This document shows, piece by piece, positions 36,201 to 48,800 of a stretch of 64,000 nucleotides of DNA. Both the position numbers and the translations under genes were made by a program. Position 1 is the first letter of the stretch, and each line of letters starts with the position of its first letter. The notes under the pieces were generated by a model. That model was given only the letters and a program-made list of their open reading frames with translations. It was not told where the DNA came from and ran no database searches. This DNA is from Prunus persica (taxonomy: Eukaryota; Streptophyta; Magnoliopsida; Rosales; Rosaceae): NCBI RefSeq assembly GCF_000346465.2, contig NC_034011.1, positions 23,758,264-23,822,263 of the forward strand, written 5' to 3'.

Positions 36201-36605
36201 TTGCAGAACTTGGGCTGAGCCAATTTTGGTCCAAACACTAGGCAATTTGGAAATTCCACGCATTGTATAACTAACCTGCAAAAAAGAAAACTGCAAATCA
36301 CTTTTTTTCTTTTTCTTTTTCTTTTTCTCAAGCTCTTGGTTTGATCACTCTGTTAATGGGAATTCTACAAACAAATTCAAACCCAACACAATTCAAAGGT
36401 CCACGTTCCAATCAAATTCCAAACCCAGTTTTTGGATTATATGATTTACCAACCCAACAAAAATCATGCTGAGGTTCCAATCCAGTATCAAGGCATACAT
36501 TTTGTAGCAACATTCCTACCACTGATTCTTTGTTGCAATTGAACCATTTTTCTGAGAGAGTTTCAATATATTTAATATTAGTTTGGAGCTCACAAGCATT
36601 AGAAT
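33271..36605. other. Repeat-rich intergenic region, right part, ending in the promoter of an AVT6 gene
   Basis: Very AT-rich. At 33531-33801 there is a stretch starting TCTATATATAT...TATAAAGCAAAAGG and ending CTAG before a T, which could be a small Helitron remnant, although no 3' hairpin was found. The rest, to about 36200, has no supported gene. From about 36240 to 36605 it is the promoter and 5' UTR of the AVT6 gene and is shared with the copy at 30.9-31.2 kb. A CTTTTT-rich microsatellite is at 36302-36329. Confidence 0.4.
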
Positions 36606-38581
36606 ATGACTTCTGGGAATCCAGAAAACATGTCGAAACATAACAAAGAAAACTCAGACGAGAGATTTCCTTTGTTATCAAGGACTCAAGATGAGAAAGT
36701 CGTGACTGATAAATACTCTGGAGCATCCTTTCATGGCTCTGTGTTCAATCTGTCATGCACCATTGTTGGTTCTGGCATTATGAGCCTGCCTGCAACCTTG
36801 AAAATGCTGGGGCTCGTTCCTGGGATTGTTTTGATCATTATAGTTGCATTTGTTATCGAGGGGTCGATCGAGATGTTGTTGAGATTCAGCAAGGCAGGGT
36901 CTGCATATTCCTATGGTGATGCCATGGCTGATGCCTTTGGAAGAATTGGGAAAGTCTTACTTCAGATCTGCATTGTTATCTACAACACTGGTTCTCTTAT
37001 AGTGTACATGATTATAATTGGTATAACGCCATTTCTTACTTTTCTGCTTACATTGGTCTTACTACTTTCGATACCGTTGTTTTGTATTGTTTCTGTTGTG
37101 GCTCAAAAAATGTTTGTTTCCTTTTCGAAACCAGAGGATGTGCTTTCTGGATCAACCTCAAAAGAGGTTCACCATGCCGGCATTTTGGAAGGGTGGTTTG
37201 GAGAGCATTGGTGGACTAGCCGCGCCTTTGTTCTTGTTGCAGTAACTGTTGTTATATTTTTTCCATTGATGTTCTTCGAGCGTATTGGTTGGTAAATATT
37301 TCCTTTATGCATCAGTACTAATTAATGATACCTTGTTTCTGCGTAATATAAGGTTGCAGCTTAGTACAGTTCCTGTGTAAATAAATCATCTTGGTATCTT
37401 GTAATTTGATATAATTTCGTAGTTTGCTATGCATAATTAGGTTAAACTCAGTAGGGCAGAGATATGATTCTTTGTTTTTCGGTTGCAGATTCAGCCAGAT
37501 ATATCTCTGTTATATCAGTTGGATTGGCGATTGTGTTCCTTCTTGTTGTCATTGGGGTCACAACTTTCAAATTAGTGGACGGAAGCATAGAGACGCCTAA
37601 ATGGTTTCCGGCTGTTACTGATTCAACATCATTCCTTAATCTCTCCACTGCTGTCCCTGTCGTTGTCTTTGCATATATCTGCCACTACAATGGTATTCAA
37701 TCTGATCATCTCTTTATTTCCAAGTCGTTACATGTCTTTGCTTCCCTTATAATTTGCTCTTTGTTCCCCCTCATGGTTAGCCTTTTTTGTGCTAAGTATG
37801 CAGAATGGAAGGAGAACAAAGTTCCATACTCAGATTGTAATCCTTGCAAAACTTTAGAATTTGCAAATGGTTGAATTCTGAAAATATGAATGTTGATAAT
37901 TTTCAGTTCACACAATACAGAATGAGCTTGCAGATTCTTCCCTAATTCAAGGGGTTGTTCGGGGTTCGCTTGCTCTATGTGCCCTTGTCTATGTAATGAC
38001 CGGCATTTTCGGGTTCCTTCTGTTTGGTGAATCAACATATACTGACTTGCTCTCCAACTTTGACACTGACATTGGCGTTCCATATAGCTCACTGTTCAAC
38101 AACATTGTTCGAATTAGCTATGCCGGTCATGTTATACTTGTCTTTCCAACCATATTCTTACCTCTGCGGCTCAACTTGGATGGCCTCCTTTTCCCCTCAG
38201 CAAGGCCCCTGGCTTTGGACAAGAAGAGGTTTGTGTTGGAAAGTGTAGGGCTTGTCCTCATTTCCCTTGTGGGTGCAATATCCATACCAAATATTTGGGT
38301 AGCTTTTGAGTTCACAGGAGCAACAATGGGAGGGTTACTAGCATTTGTGTTTCCTGCTTCCATCACTCTCAAGTGAGCTCTTTTTCATTCTTAATTCAAC
38401 TAGAAACTCACTTATCTCGATATCGATTGTTCTTAGATTTTCTCTGTTAATCTGGTGTTTCAGGGACCCTCATTGTATAGCAACTACCAAGGACAAGATT
38501 GTGTCAGTCTCCATGATCATTCTTGCAGTAGTTTCAAACTTCATGGCCATATATAGCAATCTGCGCTCTTTGTTGTCCTAA
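36606..38581 (+). CDS. AVT6-type amino acid transporter, tandem copy 1
   Basis: Exons: 36606-37020, 37135-37287, 37489-37692, 37907-38372, 38464-38581; total 451 residues. It is an AAAP/SLC38-like transporter with the family landmarks: GASFHGSVFNLSCTIVGSGI in helix 1, SYGDAMADAFGRIG, HHAGILEGWFGEHWWTSRA, AYICHYN, IFGFLLFGESTYTDLLSNFD, LRLNLDGLLFPSARPL and FEFTGATMG. The N-terminus is acidic, with FPLLS in place of the APLLP of the AVT6A-like gene. Exon 2 starts with AG, so the residue at the exon 1/2 border is Glu (IIIE-DVLSG), where the AVT6A-like gene has Gly-Asp. Middle exon lengths are identical to both paralogues. Its 5' region exists as a decayed duplicate at 30.9 kb. Substrate not deducible. 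Confidence 0.92.
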
Positions 38582-39516
38582 CTGAGAAGAGCACTTGGTG
38601 CCTTGGCCAAATGGGACGAAAGACAAAAGAACAAATGCCATTGAATTTATTCATGAATTTAAGGATAAATTCACATATTTGTTCTTTGAAAGTGAAGACA
38701 ATTTGTTTTATTCATTTATTTATGTAGCTTACCTGAGATTGTTGTACAAGTTTCAATGTGATTGTCGTGTCGTACTAAATATCTTGGCCAACCATGCCAC
38801 GTGTAGCAATTGGAACCTCCTGTAGTTTCAAAGCGTATGTCCTGAGGCTTCCGTTATTGTCTATCGTTTTAGTATATGACTTCTGCCTAGGTGCTGATTA
38901 CCCATCTAACTAAACCACATGTCGTATCACCACAAATAATGGAGGCCTTCCAGTCAAATGGGAACACTCATTTTTATATTTTTGTATTTTTGTTTGACTA
39001 GCAGCTGAACAGCCTTTGCTCTAATACTTAAAAAAATTTGTCCCTCTAAATTCAGAGTTTTTATCTACTTTTCTTCTGTTTGTCTACCTATAAGAACCAG
39101 TTGTTTATTTTATTTAGATTCTATAGAAACCAAATTTGACCTTTTGTTCTTTTTTCTGTTTTCAATTCAACTTCTTGTTGGCAAGAGAGATTATGTTCAA
39201 TATTGTTGAGTTCCACTAAGAAGAAAGCCATTCATTTTAAGTACTTGCAGTTTTTGATTCTTTGGTCTTGAATTTATATCAAGATTTTATAACCCAATTG
39301 TCACTTCCATTACTATTGTTAAGTCCTGTATCGAATTTTCGATCTAGTTCGAAACAGAGTTGTTTTCCGTTTAGTAGTTTTGCTTTGCAGGCAGCACATT
39401 AGGTGATTCTTTTGGGAATTTATAAAATTTCTGCTTGCTAACTGATGTTGTATATTGAGCTCAAGTGATAAAATTTGAAAGCTCTGATTTTGAAGTAGTG
39501 AGTGAGCCATTGGAAT
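38582..39516. other. Intergenic region between the tandem AVT6 genes
   Basis: About 935 bp. The first 250 bp are probably 3' UTR of the upstream gene; the rest serves as promoter and 5' UTR of the next. Nothing else seen. Confidence 0.4.
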
Positions 39517-41528
39517 ATGAGTACATCACAAAGTGAACACCAATTGGTTGATGAGAGGACCCTTTTGTTGCCCACAAGCCAAAATGAAGAAGCTCAGGCT
39601 GGGTTTGGCAAACCCAGCAGAAGAGCTTCTTTTCCTGGGTCTGTGTTCAATTTGTCCTGCACAGTTATTGGTTCTGGAATTATGAGCCTGCCTGCTACCT
39701 TGAACATATTGGGGCTCATCCCAGGGGTTGCTTTGATCATCATAGCTGCATTCTTAACAGAAGCATCAATTGATTTTTTGCTGAGATTCAGCAAGCCTGG
39801 TTCAGCATTTTCTTATGGTGATGTCATGGGTGAAGCCTTTGGAAAAGTTGGGAAGTATTTGCTTCAGAGCTGTGTTATAATCAACAATATTGGTTCTCTT
39901 ACTGTGTATATGATCATAATAGGTGAAATTTCAATGCTTTTTCTTCTTCTGTTATCATTTACCAATTTTTGTCAAGGCTCAAATATTACAGGCATTCTGT
40001 TCCAGATTAAATCATGCTAAGCTTCTTGGTTAATTCTATTTTTTGGTTACCAGAGGATGTGCTTTCTGGCTCAACTTCAAATGGAGTTCACCATGCTGGT
40101 ATTTTGGAAGAAAGCTTAGGGGTACATTGGTGGACTGGACGTGCTTTCGTTCTTATTGTCCTTACTGTTGTCGTAATTGTTCCATTGATATGTTTTAAGC
40201 GCATTGGTTAGTATCTCTTCCCTTGTTAATTTTTCTGTTTGGCACAGAATAGCTGTACATAGAGATTTACCAACAAGAAGACCCTTTCAAATTTGTCTGC
40301 AGATTCACTGAGGTTCACATCAGCTATATCAATTACGCTGGCAGTTGTTTTTCTTGTTGCTGTCATCGTAATCACAGTGTACAAATTAATACTGGGAAGC
40401 ATAGAAGCACCTGCATTGTTTCCTAGTGTTACTGGTCTGACTTCCTTTCTAAATCTCTTCACTGCATTTCCTGTTGTGGTTTTTGCTTATGTCTGCCACT
40501 ACAATGGTAAGCAAGTTGATCCTCTTCTTATAAACCAGTCTTCTTTTATGCACAGTATTTGTAAGAAAGTGATCATCAAAACATAATTATACAACTTGCA
40601 ATCTGCATCCACATTATATAATCTGATATCTGGTGTGATGTCAAAACATAAATGAGCAGAAAATTCAGCAAGTTTCTGAAGATGCAATATAAGTTAAATG
40701 ACTGGGAAGATAAGTTTCTAATCTAAAATTTTGAGGATGACTATCTATTAGCGGGAAACATCTTTGATCCCGTCTTCAGCAATGTCTCTCATATCATATC
40801 CTTGTCTATATATCTCAATTTCCAAAATTTCAAGTTGAGATCCAGCCATTTTATTTTGATGCAGTTCATAGCATACAAAATGAGCTTGAAGATTCTCGAA
40901 GGATGCCAGCCATTGTGCAGACTACAGTTGCTCTCTGTGCCTTTGTGTATGTGATGACTGGCGTGTTCGGGTTCCTCCTGTTTGGTGAATCAACTCTTTC
41001 TGACCTGCTCTCCAACTTTGACACAGACCTTGGCATTCCATACAGCTCTGTCTTCAACGATATAGTTCGTATAAGTTACGCGGGCCACATCTTACTTGTA
41101 TATCCCATTATTCTTTTTCCCCTGCGCCTTAACTTGGACGGCCTTCTCTTCCCCTCAGCCAGACCGTTGGCTTCGGACAACGTGAGGTTTTTGTTGATCA
41201 GCTCAGGGATCATTGTCATCACCCTCTTGGGTGCAATATTCATACCAAGCATATGGGTGGCTTTTGAGTTCACTGGAGCAACTGTTGGAGCTTTACTTGC
41301 ATTCATCTTTCCTGCTTGCATTGTTCTCAAGTGAGTTTTATCTTTTTACTTTCTGCTAGAATTTCTTGTATTTTAATCTTCACATTTGGTTTTGATCTTT
41401 TGTTTTTCAGGGACCCTCATGGCATAGCATGGAAGAAGGACAAGATTTTGTCTGTCTTCATGATCATTGTTGCTGTAGTGTCTAGTGTGGTAGCCATTTA
41501 CAGTGATGCATATTCATTATTGACATAG
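39517..41528 (+). CDS. AVT6-type amino acid transporter, tandem copy 2
   Basis: Exons: 39517-39922, 40054-40206, 40303-40506, 40865-41330, 41411-41528; total 448 residues. Same family and exon phases as the copy at 36606. Landmarks: ASFPGSVFNLSCTVIGSGI, SYGDVMGEAFGKVG, HHAGILEESLGVHWWTGRA, AYVCHYN, VFGFLLFGESTLSDLLSNFD, LRLNLDGLLFPSARPL. The start at 39517 (MSTSQSEHQL) is chosen because the open frame upstream of it has no ATG. The WFGEHWW motif of the relatives is changed to SLGVHWW here, a loop change of unknown effect. The frame is intact, so the gene looks functional. The two plus-strand genes are closer to each other than to the minus-strand AVT6A-like gene. Confidence 0.92.
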
Positions 41529-42308
41529 CAAGGGCAATAAATATACCCTCCAATTTTTCATTTTTAATAATGTTGCTTCGGGGCTCTAACTAATCAATTG
41601 AAACATGTCAGATATATTGTCTGAATGAATGAATTGTAGTTGTAAAGACAGACACAAGGAAAGAGAAGGAAATTATGCTTCTGCAACCTCTGATTATAAG
41701 CGCAAGACTCTCAATTTTTTCCATTCATGTTAAATTTGTTTAACATTGCACCATATTCTAATGATCTAATCACCTCTCTAATATGTAGGACTTACCTATG
41801 TAAGTTCATTTCTATATAAAAAATGCGAAGAACAAAATAATTTGAACAGAGCAGCATGGCTTTTTTTCTTTCTTTCTTTTGGTTACTCACAGTGATGGGG
41901 CCATGGTTATCAGAAATTGTGAGTTTAGTATATTACACATGCTACATGAATGTTAGGATTTGAACCAAGAATCTTGCGTGGCTAAATTTAGATATTACTT
42001 TTTATTCCCAAAAGCGCACGTTTTAGTTGCGGTTCTTATTTTGTTTGAGGACCTTTCTTATTGACAGATGCAATAGTATACTAAACTAACACAGACTACA
42101 CGAATACTAAGACTCGAACTCAGAACTTTGCCTGAGAAAGTAAATACTCCCCCCACTACATTAGTGGTGTGGTTCCCATGCTTATAGTCGCGGTTCTAAA
42201 CAATCAACCGAGACTCTTAAACAGCGGTTTCCGATAGCGGTTTTAGCACTAATAAAGCAAAAAATTCGTTATTGGCCTTTGGGTGAAACGGTTGGAACCC
42301 AATTTCGA
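41529..42308. other. Intergenic region with possible SINE remnants
   Basis: 3' UTR of the AVT6 gene to about 41720. On the minus strand, TTGGTTCAAATCCTAAC (near 41953-41969) and GAGTTCGAGTCTTA (near 42105-42118) resemble the B box of tRNA-derived elements, and both are followed by similar TGTA/TAGTA text. I read these as old SINE or tRNA-like remnants, with low confidence. The last 80 bp are the 5' UTR of BLOS2. Confidence 0.3.
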
Positions 42309-42773
42309 ATGGCTGGGAAAGAGGAGCAAGACAAGCTCGCCGAGTCTCTCAACGATCTCTTCACCAGCGTCTCCACTATGGTCAAATCCGAGCTCCAGGT
42401 TCCATCTCTGAAACCCCAATCTTCAACCTTTTCAAATCGATTTCTGCGATCATCAATTGATCTAAGAACTGAGTACTTGTTGATATGAATTCATTTTGAT
42501 CAGGGATCAACCAACCACCTGGACCTTTTGGAGAAGATGAATCTGAGAGTGGCCGAAGAGTACAAAGGCTTCGGCGACGTGGCCTCTGGGCTGAGCGTCT
42601 TCGTAGAGCAGCTCAAGTCGAAAAGCGGCAGCTTTGAAGAGTATGCGAAGCAGATTGACGTTATAGAGCAGCAAGTCACGGAGTTCGAAGCTGTGATTTC
42701 AGTGCTGGATAGATATGTGTCTATGTTAGAGTCCAAAGTCCAATCTGTGTATCAGAATCCGTCTCCTTCCTGA
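42309..42773 (+). CDS. BLOS2: BLOC-1 complex subunit 2 homologue (BLOS2)
   Basis: Two exons, 42309-42398 and 42504-42773; total 119 residues, the usual size of plant BLOS2. The BLOC-1 complex acts in endosome-to-vacuole or lysosome-related sorting; in Arabidopsis BLOS1/BLOS2 influence PIN turnover. The protein is a short, nearly all-helical coiled-coil subunit: LNDLFTSVSTMVKSELQG, then HLDLLEKMNLRVAEEYKGF, then IDVIEQQVTEFEAVISVLDRYV. The start at 42309 (MAGKEEQDK) is the first ATG of the frame. No membrane or targeting segment. It is convergent with the PPR gene 455 bp downstream. Confidence 0.92.
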
Positions 42774-43228
42774 GTTTTAAGTGTTTGTGAAAATTATTTG
42801 GCTGTTGGTTTAACTTTTGTGGCAATCTGTGTTTTTTATTTGGGGTGTGAAATGCTTTGAAATTGGAAATGAAAAGTGCCCTGCTTGAAGTAAACACACT
42901 GTACATTTAAAAGCGGTTTACAGTAATTTTAGACTTTCGCTTGTATAAAAACAAAAAGCGGTTTGCACAAACTTCAAATTTTAGCAATCCGACACAAGGT
43001 TTGCTTTGAGCAGTCGATCATGGAAACATACGTGAACGATTGTCAACCGATAATGTACGTGGCATAAACGCAAGTATTCACCTTCTAAAGATGAAAGCAA
43101 CCTTCTTTGAATGACTAATTTATGTATAATGGTAAAATTAACCATCCCAGTGTTTCTGCTATATAGTACAAGTATGCAACCAGCTGGTTCAAGTCATCAA
43201 CAAGATAACTAACTACTATGTGCTTTTG
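42774..43228. other. Convergent 3' flanks of BLOS2 and the PPR gene
   Basis: About 455 bp that should hold both 3' UTRs. No other feature seen. Confidence 0.4.
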
Positions 43229-45280
43229 TCAGTTTATCTTTCTGTGAGACTTGCTACTTGTTTTGTATCGAGGAGGCTGCTTCTTCTTACGTCTTTGTAA
43301 GTTTTGCAGCATCATAGCCCGTGTTTTCCCATCTGGTTGCAGACCGTTCTCGCGCATCTTCGTGTAAATCTTCTTTGCTAATTCAATTTTGCCTCTTAAG
43401 CACATTCCTTGAATGGCAGCATTATAAAGAGACATATCTGGTGCAGCCCACTGCAGAACAAGTAAACATTATAGAGGTAATTATCTTTGGGCATTGAAGG
43501 TCTAAACAATCCCAAACGAACAATAATGCATGGATACAATATGAGTCAATTGCACCATTGATAGAAAGAGTTTTTGAATTTCACTATAAAGAGTTGTTTT
43601 ATACATAATTTCCATGCTATCCCATAATAGCAAAGATATGAGATAAGCTGAGGCACAAAATTAACATAACCCTGAAAAAAGAAGGAAAAAACTTACATTC
43701 AGAATTTCCTCCACTTCATCCCATAGAGAACCCCAAATGCAACCCCTTATTAGTGATAGATAAGTAAATATGTCTGGGGTGCACTTCTGGTGAACCATGT
43801 GCTCATAAACTTGCAATGCCACTTTAGGTTTTCTTGCCTTCTCACATGCACTGACTACAAGATTATATGATGCAGTTGAAACTGACTGCCCCGAAGCTTC
43901 TAATTGCCACAAAAGCTTCAGAGCTTTATCCCATAGTCCGAGCTTTGAGCATGACATTAAAGCCATATTGTACAAATGTGAGTTCAGCTGAGAGCCCTGA
44001 CTTGTCTTGATACTCTCATAAAGCCTAAGGGCATCATCATGTCGATTTGCCCTATACAATGCACCAAGTAACGCATTCCATGTGTAAGCATCGGGTGAAT
44101 GACCCAAAGATTTCATGATATTATATACCCTGAATGCTAGTTCAACCTCCCCAGCCTTTCCAAGTGAATTTATCAATGCATTCAATGCAACTGCATTTGG
44201 CTTGAGCCCACTGTCCAACATACTTTGAAAGATGTTTAGCGCAAGATCCCACTTTCCGTCCTTTGAGCATGCACCAATGATAGCATGCATTGTATCATTC
44301 CCAGGTTCAAATTTGTTTTGAATCATTTCATTGTAAGCATCAAGAGCTAGTTCGTGCTGACTACAACGAACAAAAATGCTAACTAAGAGGCAATAAGTAA
44401 CTCGTGTTCCAGTAAGGCCATTCTCCTTAATATGTCTCCATAATCTCTCAGTTTCACGCCAATTGTTCACTTTACCACAAATTGATATCATTGTGTTATA
44501 GACGATGGTATCAAAACTGTCCCTCACTTCACTTTCCTCTTCCATTGCCACAAACATTTCAATGGCAGAGCTGCAGCCCTCAGCAACCGAAACTGCTTTC
44601 AGTATTAAACTATAAGTATGCCCTGTGGCTAGCTTCTTTCTCTTCATAAATTCAAACACTCTCAAGCCATCATCAAGTAACTCATTTCTCAAAAGGCAAG
44701 ATAATAATGAATTACATGCATGTAAATTAGGAAGCAGACCTGATAGTTCCATGGAAGTAAACAGTTCCAATGCACTTCTAGTTTTGTTTGTTCTACTAAG
44801 CACCAAAATTCGCTTTGATAACGTTCCTTCATCCATCTCCTCTAAAAAGCTTACCCTATTTACATTCAATGAAGCCTTCCTTTTTAAACATGATTCGGGC
44901 TGAATGGGAACCTCAGGTTCAAAATCCAAGTCCTCGTCAATTGCCAACTCTCCCCATGGAGGCAATGTCTGCTTAACAAAAGAAGCTTCATAGCCTCCTT
45001 CTCTTTGAACCACTTTATCTTCTTCCTCTTCTTCACAAACCAAACCAGATTGGACACCAGCCACCATGTTTGGTAAAGTCAGAGATTTTGCCTTCCTTGT
45101 ACATGCACTTGTCAAATTTATTGGCAGCATATTGGGTAACCACATAGAAACTAAACACTGACGAGAATGCCGATAACCAATTTTATGCACAGAACTATTT
45201 GGGTTAAATGGTTTATGTTGGAAATGAAACCCATTTGACATAATCACTATGGAAACTGAAACCCTCATGACCTCCCCCAT
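43229..45280 (-). CDS. P-class pentatricopeptide repeat protein, EMB2076-like
   Basis: Two coding exons on the minus strand, 45280-43697 and 43450-43229; total 601 residues. PPR proteins bind organellar RNA, one base per repeat, and assist its processing, stability or translation. About 11 consecutive 35-residue repeats start near residue 155, e.g. TYSLILKAV, VYNTMISICGKVNNW, ALNALINSLGKAGEVELA, TWNALLGALYRANRHDDAL, SYNLVVSACEKARKPKVALQ and FTYLSLIRGCIWG. There is no E, DYW or SMR tail; the protein ends in a basic stretch (RRKKKQPP, KSHRKIN). The region before the repeats has the LPPWGELAIDEDLDF motif, which I associate with At3g29290 (EMB2076), from memory. A 5' UTR intron (45377-45283) ends two bases before the ATG. 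The N-terminus is an atypical transit peptide. Confidence 0.88.
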
Positions 45281-45850
45281 AACTGAACCCAGAATTAAAA
45301 ACTAACACAGAAATACACAAAGATACAAACTTTGGTCTTTCTTCAACCATATGAAGTAGTTTGATGAGAAAACTAACCTCAAGAGCATGACCCAGTTTGA
45401 GAATTCAGCTTGAAAGATGAAGATGAAGCTCACGCCCCTGTTCCATTAAAACAACACCTTTCTCAAGCTCCAAGCAAGTATTTTTCATGGTGAAAAAAAA
45501 TTCTAAATTGCAACAAAAATCACTGGTTGAGAAGACCAATAAAACCCATCAGCTGGAAACTGTAGGTCATAATTTGGTAAATTATGCTCCTTTTCTTCTT
45601 CTTCTTCTATACGGGAGACGGAAAAGAAAGCATATATCTCCATTTGCTGAGAGGGACCGCTTTGTTGAATCTGTTCTGCTAAATAACATCCAGATACGAC
45701 AACGTTTTGTGCCAAAAAAATGAACCGCAGAGCGAACTCGTTTTACAAATAAGCGCCAAAATCTTAACCCGGCCCATAAGCCCGGCCCATTAAATTTGGC
45801 GGTCGACGGCTGTTAAGGCTCAACTCCTCTGCCTCTCTATCTGTAGCACA
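45281..45850. promoter_or_regulatory. Shared promoter region between divergent PPR and kanadaptin genes
   Basis: 570 bp between two divergent starts. About 200 bp on the left are the 5' UTR (with intron) of the PPR gene, leaving about 350 bp for both promoters. The stretch 45770-45800 has a CCCGGCCCATTAAA motif and an AAGCCCGGCCCA motif; GGCCCA boxes (site II-like) are common in promoters of plant housekeeping genes. No TATA box is obvious on either side. Confidence 0.5.
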
Positions 45851-48800
45851 ATGACGACCGCCATGGCTCCTCCACCAGACCTCGTCCCCGAAACCCTAAG
45901 CAGCGAACTGGCCGAAACATCTTCGTCTGCAATTACGATGAAGCCCCCAATGGGTCCTCCACCTGCCAAAAACCCTAGCCCTCCGCCACAATCTGAAGCT
46001 CCTATCTCCGAAGACCAACCCCAATCCAATTCATCCATTAACGATTCAACAGAAGCAGCCGAGGACAATGCCAAGCAGACCTTGAAGCCCCAATCTCAAG
46101 GCTTTGCCGTTCCCTACACGATCCCTCCCTGGAGTGCAGCTCCGTGTCACCAGTTCCAACTCGAGGTCCTCAAGGACGGCGCTATCATCAACCAATTTGA
46201 TGTGTAAGCTTCTTCTTCTTATTACTTTTCCATGGAAGTTAATTTTTCACGTTATGCTATAGCGTTGTAGAAGTTGTTTCTGATTGAAAATTTCAGATAT
46301 GAGAAAGGAGCTTACATGTTTGGCCGTATAGACCTCTGCGACTTTGTCCTGGAGCATCCAACCGTTTCTAGATTCCATGCTGGTAATTAAGCAATTCTTT
46401 TTCCTTTACATTTTACCTTGGTGATGTTTTCATGTATGTATGTGTACTATAATTGTATTACATTTGATTTTATTATAGATTCAACAATTCTTAGGCTTAA
46501 TGCATTCTAAGAGATTTTTGCGCTAAATCTATAATGGTGACTTGAAAATTTTCCAGTCCTCCAGTTCAAGAGAAGTGGGGAGGCATATCTTTATGATCTC
46601 GGCAGTACTCATGGTACTTTCATCAACAAGAATCAGGTATTTCTATGCAGCTGATTGCTTTCCTCACATTGTTTGTATGCCTTGAAACATTGGATTGTAT
46701 TGTGTTGTGTTCCATGTGCTTACTTTTTTATTCTTCTAATACATATTTAACATTAATTGTAATATCTGTCTTTCAACCTTGTTTTTGGCTTTGGTTTTTT
46801 TTTTTTTTCTTTCGGTTTAAAAATGCAAACTTGCATTGACCTGGTCCATCTTCAACCCATTTTCAAATTAGGAATTAAGTTTGTACTGTGAACAGCTGGG
46901 GTTTTTGTATACTCTCATACAAAGGCTCTTGTTGCTATAAATTGTGAGTATTTAATATTGTTCCTAACCATTTTCTCATGCCTAATAATCAGGTGAACAA
47001 AAAGGTTTACGTGGATTTATGTGTTGGTGATGTCATCCGTTTTGGGCAGTGAGTATCTTATTATCTTGATCCCAATCCATTCACTTCTTATGTTGATCCT
47101 TATTTTCCCATGTTTTATGACTTAAGAGTTCTAAATGCTAATCTATTAGGTACTTGAGTTTATTAGGTAATGAGATTTAGGCATTTGACAAAGGATAGTT
47201 ACTTAGAATTATCTTAAGGAACTCATCAAGGATTAATTTACAAGTGACTGATTTTTTTACAGATGACTTATAGTTTCTTACCCTTTTCTGATTTATCAGA
47301 TAGTGCTCATAGCCAACTGCCAAACCCATTGATATGGACCTAGAATGTGTCATTTGTGGAAAAATACATTTTTTTTCTTCTCTGAGACACTTCTGATTAT
47401 TCTTCTTTTTGTTTTTATATAGTTCATCTCGTCTGTACATTTTCCAAGGACCATCTGAGTTGATGCCACCGGTAAGACTTTCTTATTTAAATCTGTATGT
47501 GTTATATTTCTTTTGTTCACCTGATTATGAAGAATTGTAAGAGGAGATTTTCTTGAGCTACAGGGGTTAAGACAATGAAAATGAACTAAGCACTCAGAAT
47601 ATGTTAGCGTTCAAAATAGTTGCATTTTCTTTCAGAAGAATCCTCAAGAATTTTCTCTACCTTCTTATCCACATGATGACACTACAGTTAATTTTGTAAA
47701 GAGTATGTTAATGGGGTCAAGTTTGGCTTTTTAAATTATTCATGTCCAGATTTTGTTCACATCAAGCATAGTCAAATGGCTCATGCAAATAAAATTGATA
47801 CCACTGCTACCAGGTGTGGCTTGGGTTGCCTAAAAAAGATAGCAGCCAAGTTAGGGTTCAAAGCAGAGCATATTCTCACGGACAGGTCATGGATTATTGT
47901 GTGGTTTTATGTTGTAGGAAAAAGACTTGAAGCTTTTAAGAGTGGCCAAAATGCGTGAGGATATCCTAGATCAGGAAGCATCACTTCAACGAGCAAGACT
48001 GGAGGCTTCTCTTGCTGATGGCATCTCATGGGGCATGGAAGAGGATGCTATTGAAGAAGCTGAGGCATGTGGGATTTAATGATCACTTTCCTTTTTGAAT
48101 TATGTTTTGAATAGAGATTTACCTAAACTGCATTACATATCCTTCTATTTTCTTCAAGTATGATGTTTTCTGCATGATGAATTGAAAGAAGATATTTCTA
48201 TCATATATATCACTGATTTCTGTGGTTTTGGAATTTTAGGATGATGGTGAAGAAGTAACTTGGCAAACGTACAAAGGACAGCTAACAGAAAAACAGGAAA
48301 AGACGCGTGAAAAAGTACTTAAAAGATTGGAAAAGGCAAGTGATTTTAATTCTTCTTGCTTTTTTGTTAATGAAATGCTATCTCCCCTGTATGTTAGATC
48401 ATTTGGTTGCCCACTGTTTATACCCTCAAGATATTCTCCCTGCTTTTAATCATTGAAATGCTATCTTCCTGCATGTGTTAGGTCTCTCTGTTGCCAATTG
48501 GTTTTACCCTCAAGATGTATAGTTAGCATCTTATTGTTTCAAGTTGTGTATATTGCTTGGTATTGGAGAAAAGCAGTTCTTAAATTGGTATTCAGAAAAG
48601 TCACAAGCACAACCAGTGTAACTGTTATGACCATATTGAAACAGTATGTGTTGATTGGTGTTTGAGGAGCACAATAATTCATGTACTTGCATTTTAATAA
48701 TAGAAATAGTGCACCTATTAAAAATGGTTGAAAGTGGCTCTTGACAAAACTGACCCATTCTCATTGCTTTCCATTTTTCATGAGAATACAAAGAATAAAA

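Noticed and set aside
36412..36726. 104-residue minus-strand open frame
   Set aside because: Antisense to the leader and first exon of the AVT6 gene; the same pattern in the relic at 30.8-31.0 kb reflects the duplicated DNA, not a gene.
39502..39516. Upstream start for the third AVT6 gene
   Set aside because: The frame upstream of 39517 has no ATG (it begins at GTG), so the first ATG was used.
42279..42308. Longer N-terminus for BLOS2
   Set aside because: The extra codons begin at TTG, not ATG; the family length fits the start at 42309.
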